Origin: Pezicula radicicola
Lineage: Eukaryota; Ascomycota; Leotiomycetes; Helotiales; Dermateaceae
Assembly: GCA_003008705.1 (NCBI GenBank)
Contig: PDUO01000019.1
Coordinates: forward strand, 430,552 to 494,551
Length of the DNA: 64,000 nt
Direction: 5' to 3'
A program made the translations under genes and the position numbers. The notes under the pieces were generated by a model, which had not been told where the DNA came from, searched no databases, and worked only from the letters and a program-made list of their open reading frames with translations. Shown here one piece after another: positions 43,423 through 54,099 of this stretch (position 1 is the stretch's first letter; each line of letters starts with the position of its first letter).

Positions 43423-43556
43423 TATCCCTTTGTGCGTCAAACGGCTTCGACACGGACCACGAGGACGTGCACAGCAAAATACATATACTTTTTAGTGATG
43501 AAATTCTCGGGGTGTCGAATCCTTGTACGTAATGCCGTTTGACGCACAAAGGGATA
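43423..43556. mobile_element. MITE family C, copy 1 (134 bp)
   Basis: Perfect 23 bp terminal inverted repeats: TATCCCTTTGTGCGTCAAAC and three more bases on the left, the complement on the right. A second inner pair (TTCGACAC / GTGTCGAA) follows. TA at both ends. The perfect ends suggest recent insertion or strong selection. Confidence 0.85.
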
Positions 43557-46500
43557 CCGTCGTACTACTATAATAAAGGTAGAATCAAGATCGTCGTCCT
43601 AAATAGATCCTAATCTTAGCAGATTCTAGTTACCAGTTCTCTACTGCAACTCCCTCTCCAATATATATCTATCTCGGGCGTCTTTCCTAGATTTTGATAC
43701 CTTTTTTTGATCTCCTTGTGATAAAGAATCAAAAGTTTCGACTCGTGGGTAGTCGCCCTCCACGCCTCCTTCCTATCCCAATTATAACCGTACCTTCCAT
43801 ACAATTTCAACAGTGACGAAACATTTGTTCACTCAAACAAGTAGGTACAGTCCACTAGTCCAGCGTGCAGCTACAGCTCCAATGCCTCCCCTCTTCTTTT
43901 CTTTTCTTCTCTTCTCTTCTCTCCTCGAAGAGCAAATCACGAACAAGTACATATCCCAGCTCCAACACCATCTACCACACTCCTTTCTCACTGTTCTCAT
44001 ACTGTTATCGTTCAAACCAACGCCGTCATAATTGTTATTATCTATGTTCCCCAGACAAGCGTGCTGACAGTGTTCTTCTAGATCTCCTTGCCTCTTCTTT
44101 TTCTTCCTCTCTCTCTCTACCTCTCTGCTTTGTAAGTTCTTCCCCTGGTTTACAACAATAGTCTATCTCCTCTGTATATTCTGCTCGTGCTAACATCTCT
44201 ACAGATTCAGCCAATTACCACCACCACTACCACCAACAACACCAATACTCCTCCTCCTCTCCTCCACCGGAATCATGTAAGTAAACTGAATTTCTTTGTT
44301 GCCAGTCCTGCCCTCGGACTAATAGCTGGCCGCTTCTTATCGGATCGTCATCGAGAACAGCCAATTTATTCGTCTGTCAAACTCTGTACCGTTCAGTCTT
44401 GTACTTCAGGCTTGATGTGTGGTGGAACGCCTAACACCACAAATACTCAAGGATAAATAGAATCCGAAAGCTCACTTGAGTCAGATACTATCATCAACCA
44501 ATGGCTGCACTTCGTCAAAGTCGAGTAGACCTCTACTATAAGAAAAACGTAATAAAGTACGACGAAGCAGCTCTTGTTGGCACATCCTTGTCGATCATGA
44601 GCCCTTGTCCTGCTGCAGCGAGTCTACTCATCGACACCTCACCACTACCCATTCCACTCCCTGCTATCATTGTGTCTTTTCGCTTTCATTTTTTCTTATA
44701 TGCTGCACATTTACTAATAGGTGCCATTTTAGGCCTGGAAAGAGAAATAGCGGGCGTGATAAGGAAAGTAAGAAGAAAGTTCCTTCAAATGTAAGACCAC
44801 CCTAAACCCGCTCAGACAAGAAGTAAAATAGGCTTTGAGGTGCTAGTGCTGTGCTATCTTGACCTATCTGTTAGGCACGTTTAATGCCTATTGCAAAGTG
44901 GTGCAGAAAACCGGCCTACTTTGGTTATGGTGTATCTTCCTCAATAGAGATGGTGGAGTTTTCTTGTGTGTAGCTGAATCCATATCTCTAAACGCGGTTC
45001 CTGAAAAGGAGAGGCAGTCCGGCCTACTGATACTAGTATCATCAGTGGGTAGTCTGTACACTGAAATATGTGCGACGCACGGAGTACTGTGAACTGCCTG
45101 AAAAGGAGGCTGGCTTGAAATATGGATTGCTCAGCGGTCTTACTCAGTTTTATGGCATCTATGCTGACGGGTCAATTTTTTATAGCAACACCGACAAGAG
45201 CAGAGAGCCTCCTCTCCCTCCTCCGCTGGCGCCATCACTACCACTACTACCACTACTACCACCGACGGTATAAAAAGCTCTTACATTAACACCTCCTCTA
45301 GCACCTTATGACCAAAAAGTATTATCTACAGTCATATAGAAGTAGCCATCACTAGGTAAAAGTAGCCGAATTAGTAATGCCGCAACCATAATTCAACAAA
45401 CTTTTATAAAACCTTACCTACCTAGTATGAAGAACCGGAGATGAGATAGTTTTACTTCTAAGGCCTCACATTCTAGCAGGATTTAGTAGCTCACAATAAA
45501 CAGAAGCTTTCAACATGTCCAGCTCTGGATTATGGTCCCGCATAGACTGTGTTATTAGGTTTGCAAATGGCTCTCGTTTCTGGATTATAGTTAGTGTACT
45601 GCTGGGAATTGTATTAACTACGAAGAAGGACCTACATTGTCGAAGTTGGATATGTCTTTGATGGTGCTAACTGTAATTGTAACCGCTGACGAAACTACTT
45701 ATCCAATTTATACGTTGGAAGTGCTGGCAGTGTTTATCCTCTTAGCCATTTCTAGATCGGATTGGCTCGCTGATACTGGAATAACAGTAGAATTTGCTAT
45801 GACTACGACTTTGGGAAGAGTGGTGTCGTGAGACTCATTTTGGCGGCTTTCAACAATGTGGAAAGAACTAAGTAGATGGTGATTGTGAAATCTAGAGAAT
45901 TTGAAATTTGTCAGAACTTAGTGTAGGTGAATATGATGAAGAGCCGTTGGAAGCCAGAATTTCATCTTTATATTACTCATTGTACTTAGAATTGCTCTTG
46001 ACTGAATCCATTAAACATTTCATATCTCGTCCTTGGAATCGTGTAAATACATTTTCGAATCATCAGCTGTCTAGATTGATATTTCCTAGTTCGTCTTCAG
46101 TTAATGCCTGGTTCGTCTATATTATCATAGTTCCAATGAAGTCATACGCCTTTTACAGGAATAGACCTCATCCTGTAGCTGCTCAGTCATTGAACACATC
46201 GCTTAATTTGAAAAATAAGCTTCGAAGATGTAAAGACCGCAAAAGCCTTTGATCCATATCTGTTCATTATGCATTGCATTTAGATTAAGTTTGAATATTA
46301 GCTTTGATTTGCCTTGGTCAGCCCCTTTCCCGGCGATCCTCATGGACTTCGGGCGAACCTAGTGCTTGTCAAGTCGAAAGCACAGCCCCCTGACTAGGCG
46401 AGTAATCCGAAGTATCCGCTAACACAAGCACAATCGACATCTTGCATTGAAATCGTTTAGTAGTGATACCATGTAATTATTTGTACGATGGAAGCATGGT

Positions 46501-47274
46501 GAGACAATTTTTTCTAAATGTGCTTATCATTCCTGCAATTCCTAGGACTTTCCATAGATGAGTTGAAAATTGTTTCTGAGTATTAACCACTAAGCTAAGC
46601 CTTTTGTATCGCCCATCGAAGAATAAGTATACGTTGAGTTCTGGTCATTCACCCTTCTCGATGAATATTATTACTATGCTCCCCATTTCGGCACAAGTGG
46701 AAAATCCGAAGATCATAGATACGAGCCAAGGCTCTAAAGTTGGTTTAGAGTCAACGGATGATCGGTTGTGAATGGGGCAGCAGCTCATAGGATCAGTTTC
46801 AGGTACGCGCGTTGAACCTTAAACTTGTACTAGCACCAGTGGCTACTCGCTTTGTAGTGAAGGATTTGTTTATATGTAGGATTGCCTACATAATACAGTT
46901 TATAAGTTGACTTAAGCAGTCCTCTATAAATAATGAAAACTTACGTATCAACATAAAACAAAATCTAAATAATAAGGCATAACATTTTGATTACTACACA
47001 TTTCTAGCACACCCATAATTTCACAATCCACAAAGTCACTACACTCTATTCACTAAATCGAAATTCAAAGAGACCTCCAATTCCGAAGAAGTAGAATCTA
47101 TCATAAATCTATATACAAAAACAAAAACAAAAACTCCCCATCCATACAAAATCTCCCAACCAATAACCTCCCCCAACTCCCCTCCCTATCAATACCAAGA
47201 TACACACAGCATATAATCCCCCACCCCGAAGTCATAAAATAACTACTAACAGACCCACCTTCCCCCTAACCCCC
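43557..47274. other. Gene-poor stretch with broken open frames
   Basis: 3.7 kb without a gene I can support. It has a pyrimidine-rich tract at 43888-43925, splice-like signals around 44130-44205 that might belong to an untranslated leader, and short unrelated open frames at 44501-44794 and 45637-46252. None shows a known motif. The pieces with hydrophobic stretches at 45530-45830 could be remnants of a membrane protein gene. Confidence 0.35.
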
Positions 47275-48918
47275 TTAACCAGAAGCAGAAGCCGAACCAG
47301 AACCAGAAGAAGAAGAAGAACTCGATCTCCGCGTCTCAAAACTCGAAGGCCCAGAAACCAAAACTGTCGAATTAAAAAACGAAGTAGAAGAGCTACTTAA
47401 CAGAGTTGGGCAAGAGCAAGAACTGGTTGTTATCGATGACGAGCTGAAGAATGAGGATGTGAAGTTTGAGGATGCGGTGATTAGGGAAGCAGAGGCATCT
47501 GTTCGTTTTGGGAGGGTGGGACTTGTTGTCGTGGCTTTGGCTGCGATTGAGGATGGGAAAGTGGAGTTGGATGTAGATGATTGTAGGATTGATGAGCTTG
47601 TGGTTGAGGTTGGACAGGAACAGGTTGAGGAACGAGATTTTGATTTTGATGATGATGATGAGGAGGAGGAGGAGGAGGAGGAGGAGGAGGAGGAGGATGA
47701 CCTGGAAGATGAGGAAGAAGATCTCGAGGAGCTGGAACTTGAACTGCGAGACGTAGAAGACGAAGATGAGGACGAAGAGGAGGACCTCGAAGAACTAGAA
47801 GAACTGGTCCTGGAGCTCGAAGAGCTTGTTGTAGAACTTGAAGAACTTGAAGAACTCGACGCCGAACTTGAAGACCTCGTAATAGAACTTGAAGAACTTG
47901 AGGAACTTGAAGAACTCGACGCCGAACTTGAAGATCTCGTAACAGAACTTGAAGAACTTGAAGAACTCGACACCGAACTTGAACTTGTTGTTGTCGAACT
48001 AGAAGATATCGAGGACGTAGAAGTTGAAGATACCGATGAAGTACTAGTAGGCTTTGTAGACGAAGGAGAGGGTTTTGTAGCTGAGTTCTCTGTTGGTGTA
48101 GCTGTTGTCTTCTGTCCACTATCTCCTCCACTACCACCTGTACCACCTCCAGACCCGGATCCAGAGCCTGGGCCTGATCCACCACCACCTACTGTCCCTC
48201 CTCCGGTGGTTGCTGCTGGTTCGGATGAGGTACTAGATGCTATGGAACTGGACTTCGTGGTGGTGGGGATAGTAGCCGTACTGGAAGTTTGCGTAGTAAT
48301 AATAACAGCTGTACTACTTGAAATCGACTCCGAAACGACAAGAGTAGATGAACTACTTTCTAACGTCTCAGTCGCAATGAATGTAAAAGTACTACTCTCC
48401 GCAGTCTCCGTAGGAGCAATAATCACCAAGATACTACTACTCTCCGCAGTCTCCGTAGGAGCAATAATCACCAAGATACTACTACCCTCAGCAGTTGCAG
48501 TAGCCACAGCAGTCTCGGTCGCCGAACTACTAAGAAAAGGAAAGCTCTCCTGAATATAAAAGTCCTCATCACAAGACACCAAATTCAATAAACAAGAACT
48601 CGTCGTAGCAGAACCACCGGGAAGTTCTGTGAAAGAGCCGCTATTATTGAGATAGATTCCGAATTCAGATGGACAGGTTGGAAGACCGTCAACTTGTAGA
48701 TTGCAAGCGCTGGATGCTGGTGTTGTGTCGAATCTTGTGAGATTTATACTACAACCTGAAGCAGAGTAGTAACCTGTGGGTTGACCAATTTCTACAGGTG
48801 ATATCTTGACTGCATCTGAGGAAGGTGCATTTGATGAGATAACACCAGTGCATGTTTCCTGGGCGAGGGCGAGGTCTGCTAAGAGAGCCGTGATGACAGC
48901 AAGTGTTGAGCAACGCAT
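47275..48918 (-). CDS. Secreted Ser-rich, mucin-like cell-surface protein
   Basis: A single exon of 547 residues with ATG at 48918. A signal peptide (1-19, ending ADLALA) is followed by a Cys-containing head (about 20-120; eight Cys, two of them in CSINLT and SCNLQV-type contexts). Then come Thr/Ser-rich repeats including a duplicated 15-residue unit, a Gly-rich hinge (GGGGSGPGSG) and more than 150 residues of almost pure Ser with Thr/Arg. This should be a heavily O-glycosylated stalk. A CSCP motif appears twice near the end. I see no clear GPI signal: the C-terminus is Ser/Gly-rich, not hydrophobic, so a missed 3' exon is possible. Role inferred: wall or adhesion. Confidence 0.75.
   Translation of the reverse strand: MRCSTLAVITALLADLALAQETCTGVISSNAPSSDAVKISPVEIGQPTGYYSASGCSINLTRFDTTPASSACNLQVDGLPTCPSEFGIYLNNSGSFTELPGGSATTSSCLLNLVSCDEDFYIQESFPFLSSSATETAVATATAEGSSILVIIAPTETAESSSILVIIAPTETAESSTFTFIATETLESSSSTLVVSESISSSTAVIITTQTSSTATIPTTTKSSSIASSTSSEPAATTGGGTVGGGGSGPGSGSGSGGGTGGSGGDSGQKTTATPTENSATKPSPSSTKPTSTSSVSSTSTSSISSSSTTTSSSSVSSSSSSSSSVTRSSSSASSSSSSSSSSSSITRSSSSASSSSSSSSSTTSSSSSRTSSSSSSRSSSSSSSSSSTSRSSSSSSSRSSSSSSRSSSSSSSSSSSSSSSSSSKSKSRSSTCSCPTSTTSSSILQSSTSNSTFPSSIAAKATTTSPTLPKRTDASASLITASSNFTSSFFSSSSITTSSCSCPTLLSSSSTSFFNSTVLVSGPSSFETRRSSSSSSSGSGSASASG
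48391..48480. repeat. Tandem 45 bp duplication in the Ser-rich gene
   Basis: Two adjacent, near-identical 45 bp units, each encoding the 15-residue unit with SSILVIIAPTETAE. The identity at DNA level points to a recent in-frame duplication. Confidence 0.85.
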
Positions 48919-49874
48919 TTTTTGAGAATATAAATGAGAGAATTCAAGAGAACGAAGTAAAGAATGAATACCGGTAGTTGTCTTACTGGATAACTCCCAT
49001 CATTACCAAGTGAGCAATTCCTATTTTATATACCAGTGATACCATTTAATCGGACCACACCACAATCCTTCTCCGAAAACTCCGGACAAAATATAAGAAA
49101 CCGACGAGAAATGAAATGAGAGGGATTTCAGGATCAAGCCTCAAGTTTGCATATATGTGTAACATAGATGAATAGAACTCCCTGAGTTCATCCCAAAGCC
49201 TCTCCAGCACCGGCTAAAGAGTGGCTTTGCAGAAGCTTATTTGGTCGCTAAGCCTTGCTATGCATGAACTTGAAGGATCGCTTCTGGGCCGCTGGTGGAG
49301 AAGGTTTTATGCGAAGGAATCCTTCTCAGAACCTCACAAGGGTTTTTGTAGTGTGTTTTGCTGGCTCGTACATTACTGCTTGCGGCAATTCAATTGTTCC
49401 GACAGGCCGAGGACTTTTTCATTTTTGAGAGAAATGGAGTTATTTGGTTGAGTAGTGAGTCCCATACTGCTGTTAGAGAATGAGAGATGGGATATGAGTG
49501 TGCACAGAACATAAATACGAGACAGAAAGTTTAAATGGAGTGGCATGTGGTATGTTCAAATATGCCGGGTTTACGTTACGCAGTAGTTAGCTACAAAGGT
49601 GATGGCACACTTGAAAATGGATGCTTACTTAGCGCGAAATAGACAAGCGTGCTTTTTCTTCTAACCAAAACCTGCGCACCATGTCCTACGAGTAGATAAT
49701 TTTTCTATATCTGTTTCTAAAGACGGTGTGGGATGATAATAATACAGTCATTGGCCAACAACCAAGCAACCTAAAAGAACACACTTTTAATACCTATAAT
49801 GTGGGGTCATTCAACCTTCTAGGACTCCGTTCAACTCATCAATATCCAAACTCAAGAAAGACAGTCTTCAAATT
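48919..49874. other. Ser-rich gene promoter and scramblase 3' flank
   Basis: No supported gene; short open frames at 49221-49451 and 49726-49980 have no family features. Confidence 0.4.
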
Positions 49875-51585
49875 TCAAAAAAAGAAATCGGTGATGCTGT
49901 CGATGAGACCCCCATCACCTTCCCCACCACCTCCACTACCACTACCTCCATCCCCTTTCCCAGGCTGCCAGGGATCTTGATCCCCAGCACCCCATGTATC
50001 ATGTGGATCTTGCCCAAAAGTATCTTGGGGTTGTTGAGTACTATCCGTGGGATTGCTCGTTGACTCCTGGGATTGCGGTGTATCATCACCTCTGCCTCCG
50101 GCTCGCTGCATTGCTTCGTACCCCGCTATTGTCCCAGCGCCAGCCACACCAGTACCAACAATATCCTCGCCGGTTATAAGCCCCCCAGCAGTCCGACCAG
50201 CGTTACCAATAGCCCCTCCAGCCGCCTCGGAGCCAGTGATAACTCCTGTCTCTGCAGCACCGACTTCCGCAGCGGCAGCCTCTCCTCCTCCACCCCAGAA
50301 CCAGAATGGCATATAGCCCATCATTCCACTGCCATGACTGTGTCGTGAGAAATAGTCAAAATCAACTGTTACGGCCGTGGCTAGCATGACAGCTCTCTGA
50401 TCAAGAGTCATACTGATGGGATCCTCTTTCCCACCCACAACCTCAGTATATGCCTTCTTCTCCCCATCCGTGCTGGAGGGCATCTGCTGGGTATTCCCAG
50501 ATTCTTCAGCCAAAGCTGCGCTATCCATGCGAAGAGCATAAACTCCCGTATCGGTAAAAATCTCTCTAGCAAAGCCAGCAAAACTACGATTTACGGACCC
50601 GATCAATCGATTATCGTGTCCACGCAGCGAGAAGTCCCAACTTAGTACCGGCTCATCAACCTTGGCAAACTGCATAAACGCTTGACTTGCTTGGTAGTCC
50701 TCTTCTTCGAGCGAAGGATCATGTGTGAGAAAAAGATTGTATTTGCGACGTAAAGGTGCCCACTCAGATTGTGCTTCGCCAATGACTCGCATTGCATCGA
50801 GAGGTAGTGGGGATATATGCCGACCTTCGGGGTCTGTCTGTGGTACCGTGGCAAGTGCTGTCGAGATAGATTCAGGTGGTTGGACGAAGTTGGAATTGAG
50901 GTGTAAAGGATCGTAAACTTTGATACTTGAGTTGATCCAGGAGAAGGGACGGTGGAACTAAACAGGTCAGAAATGATTGACAACATCAAAGGAATATATT
51001 CTGAGATTCATGGGAAACACGCACCCTCAAGACCTCTTTCTGATGTCGGTCAAAAACATGTGTTGTAAATGCTCGATGTGTCTTAAACCATTGCCTCCCC
51101 ATTGTTTTCCCGAAGCCTCCATCATGTTCGGCCATGTAACCAACGTGATTACCATGCGGGTCCATAATCACATACCGATTCGCTTGCTCAAATCCCAAGA
51201 ACAGATTCATCATCTCGATCTGCCTCTGTACTACGAGACCCGACTGCGCCAGGATATTGGTGGCAGGATGGTCGGATTTGAGAATGGCATTGGCATCTTC
51301 AGCTACATGAACTGGCGATAGCAGGTTATTCTGCGCAGGATCTGTCGAAGCTAAGATGGCAGATGTTGATGGAGGAGGAGGAGGTTGCTCCGGAGCCGAG
51401 CTTGAGCCATGATTTGAGGGGCTTGGAGGTTTAGATTGTGAGGTGGAAGCTTCATGCTTGCGGTTTATAGGAATACGTCTGGTGCGTCCACTGCGGATAG
51501 GACCACCTGCACCTCTGTGTCTGACTTGGATCCGTAGGGAGGTGAGCGGAGGAGTAGATGGTCGATATGTTCGCAGAAGAAGCAT
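49875..51585 (-). CDS. Phospholipid scramblase family protein, mitochondrial Aim25 type
   Basis: Two exons, 51585-51025 and 50957-49875, with a 67 nt intron; the join gives VLRFHRPFSWINS, a hallmark scramblase segment. 547 residues. ATG at 51585 (MLLLRTYR) is the first methionine; the frame further upstream begins with GTG. The N-terminus is basic and Arg/Ser-rich without acidic residues, consistent with a mitochondrial presequence. The scramblase domain starts near residue 130 (LVVQRQIEMMNLFLGFEQANRY) and ends around 410 (MTLDQRAVMLATAV). An unusual Gly/Ala-rich then Pro/Gln/Asp-rich tail of about 130 residues follows. Family members are proposed to move lipids between leaflets or act in mitochondrial membrane upkeep. 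Divergent from the gene at 52091. Confidence 0.9.
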
Positions 51586-52090
51586 ATTGGAAGGCGAGGA
51601 AAGCTCGAGTCGCAGTGGAACTCTAATCGTAAGAGTCAAAGCCCATGATCCACAGTCTGACACCCTGTCATGACGGGTGCGCTAAGCCAGATTTACAATG
51701 AATGGCTTGGCTGCTGTCGGTAATCGTTGTCAACCTTATAGCAGAGCAGGGTAGAGATAATTCAATGTTGATAGGAGGAAGTATCACTGTAAACCAAATG
51801 GCACAGGCTTAAAGCATCTAAAAATTACTATACAGCCCTATGATAGCCCATAGCTATGACCAGGTCCTTACGAAACAGCCAATAAGGAACACAAATTTAC
51901 TCACATAAGCAATCATTACCCAACACCACCAGCAATGCTCCCATATCCAAGAGCAGAAGATCGAAGAGTAGCATGTTTTAGTATGTAAAGTTAAAGACAG
52001 TAGTACTTCTCTCCCCAAAAACCATTCATAGAAGTTACCCATCTACATTCTTTACACCATCTTTTGCCGCAATCTTCAATTCTTTCCAAA
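51586..52090. promoter_or_regulatory. Shared 5' region, scramblase and conserved fungal gene
   Basis: 505 bp between divergent start codons. I see no specific site. Confidence 0.4.
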
Positions 52091-53474
52091 ATGAGAGCGA
52101 TATCCAAACTCAGCCCAGAAAAGGACATTTCATACGAGAGCCTAAACACCACAAGGCCAGAACATAACGCCGAAGAGACCACCAAAATGACGAAAACTAC
52201 AAATCCTGACTTTCTCCAAAGTTCAGGGGTCAGATTCCGAGCAATAAATACTGCAAAACCACCTCAGTACGAAGCCATTTCAACGGGTATCGAAGATGTT
52301 GAACTCCACCATATTTCATCAACGGACTCAGACTTCCCTCCAAATTGTCTTTTGGAAAATGAGATATTAAGTCATCCAGCACTTAGCGATGAAAGATTAA
52401 GGTGTCAATTACTTCCTAGTCGGTTGGCTGTCTGGATACATAACAGCACTGGAATTAGGCTGTCGGCTTTGGCTGCTGAAATACTTCTTTCAGACGATAA
52501 GATTAAAGTTTCAGACTTCAGATTGTGAGTCTACTAATTTTTTTTTAAAAACAAATTGAAAAAAAGGAAAAGAAATGGGATACCACAGCACTAACATCGC
52601 CTCCAGATACGATTCTGCAGACAACATTACAGATCCCATTTCAGGGCTAGTGTCTGTAACATATGGGACAGTCAGTGAAGTTCTTCTGGGAGTAGCCGAT
52701 TATCCAATTGCAGCATGGAAGAAAGGAATCATGGAAGATAACGAATCCACAACTTCTCGTAGACCTACTACCTCACAAAATATCAATTCATCGAGATCAG
52801 AAAACCGAGATACAGAAATCTTCATTCGAGAGAAAGGCCTTGGACGTATTATTACCGTAGCTCTTAAGTCCCCAATGTCATTCACAATGGCTCTCACTCG
52901 TGGATTTCATAATGCTCCGAAACTATATCATGATAGTTCGGTAAGACCTGAACCTGAAGTAACAGGTGCTAAGAGCGGGCTTGTGGCTGCGTCGAAAGTA
53001 AGTAATTCAAGGTAATTGAATTGCTTGCTAGCCTTTTCTAACAGGATTTGCTTTAGGAATTTAGTTACGGTTTATATGATGGTTTGACTGGTTTTGTTAT
53101 GCAGCCCGTAAACGGTGCTCGTACTGAAGGGTCTGTGGGATTCGTGAATGGACTAGGAAAGGGAATCTGTGGAGTGGTTTTGAAACCTTGTGCTGGTATG
53201 AGTACCCGATTCTTCATTTTATATTTGCTAGGTATGATAATTTACTAATGGGCTTATAGGTGCATGTGCCCTTCCAGGATATTCATTTTTGGGAGTTTAT
53301 AAATCGATTCAAGGGATCTCCACCAAGTCTAATGACAAAGACACACAGGCGATGTACTTCCCAATGACTTTAGAGCAAGGCAAAGTTGAAATTAGGAATA
53401 TCTCTAAGTCTGCGAAAGAAAACATATTAGAGAGATGGATAGAAAGTCAGAGGATGTCGACGAGTGGCAGATGA
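52091..53474 (+). CDS. Conserved fungal protein with Vps13/sterol-glucosyltransferase-like segment
   Basis: Four exons: 52091-52524, 52607-52997, 53057-53195 and 53260-53474; phases agree; 392 residues. ATG at 52091 (MRAISKLS); the frame before it has only TTG. The N-terminal third is polar. The C-terminal half has EFSYGLYDGLTGFVMQPVNG and GFVNGLGKGICGVVLKPCAG, then LPGYSFLGVYKSIQ. This Gly-rich pattern (YG.YDG..G.V.QP..GA..EG..GF..G.GKG..G...KP) is shared with the non-catalytic part of fungal sterol glucosyltransferases and the C-terminus of Vps13-like lipid-transfer proteins. No glycosyltransferase catalytic domain is present. Likely membrane- or lipid-associated; function not established. 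Confidence 0.78.
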
Positions 53475-54099
53475 ACACAGGGCATTAACCTTCGAGCACC
53501 ATATAATGAAAAGTGGTAAAATATGAGAATATGAGTAAAAGTAGGAAATCATGTATATTCTGGCCTTCGAATCTACGGGGATTTCTATACACTATATATA
53601 CACAAACTGAGCATCGCAAGGGCCTCGTTTCCCATACTAATTGAGCTGTTTTTTATGTCAAATGGTCAAGCCAACAGTTCTCTGATCCTCCACTAATTAG
53701 AGCCCATGGCGACCAGTGGAAATGAGATTATATTAGTATTACACGTGATTTGTGTCCGACACAGGGCAATTCTGGAGTGCGGGCTTTAATGACTTAATGA
53801 CCAAATATACGACAGCAAAGTCACTGGACAGAATCATGAAATAAGTTTAAGGATGCAAACGTTTTCCTACTATGGCAAGTACTATATCAGCGACTAAACT
53901 TTGCACGTTTCAGGAGAACTACCTTATTCCTCAGCCATTCTAGTGCTCTATCATGAGATGGATTTCGCATATTGATCCTTTAAGTAACCTGGAACAGAAA
54001 ACTCATTCAATTCTATTAGAAGTATTGACTTGTATTAAGTTTTGGAAATATTTACCCAAATCATCAAATTGCTAAAAATAGTTAATATATTCCAATCGA
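53475..54099. other. Convergent 3' flanks
   Basis: AT-rich spacer between convergent genes. I see nothing in it. Confidence 0.4.

Noticed and set aside
43888..43930. Pyrimidine tract that could be taken for a repeat array
   Set aside because: Simple low-complexity sequence without regular spacers; nothing in the window resembles a CRISPR array, as expected for a fungus.
43813..44456. Possible small spliced gene with TTTG-GTAAG and CTACAG signals
   Set aside because: Exon-intron choices give no sensible protein, one putative intron is only 29 nt, and the Thr/Pro stretch is low complexity.
47481..48188. 235-codon minus-strand Gln/Leu/Arg-rich ORF
   Set aside because: Another frame of the same low-complexity Ser-rich gene.
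47459..48553. 364-codon plus-strand ORF rich in Glu/Leu/Val
   Set aside because: It is the antisense of the Ser-rich gene; Ser/Thr codons read backwards give Glu, Leu and Val codons. No start context or domain.
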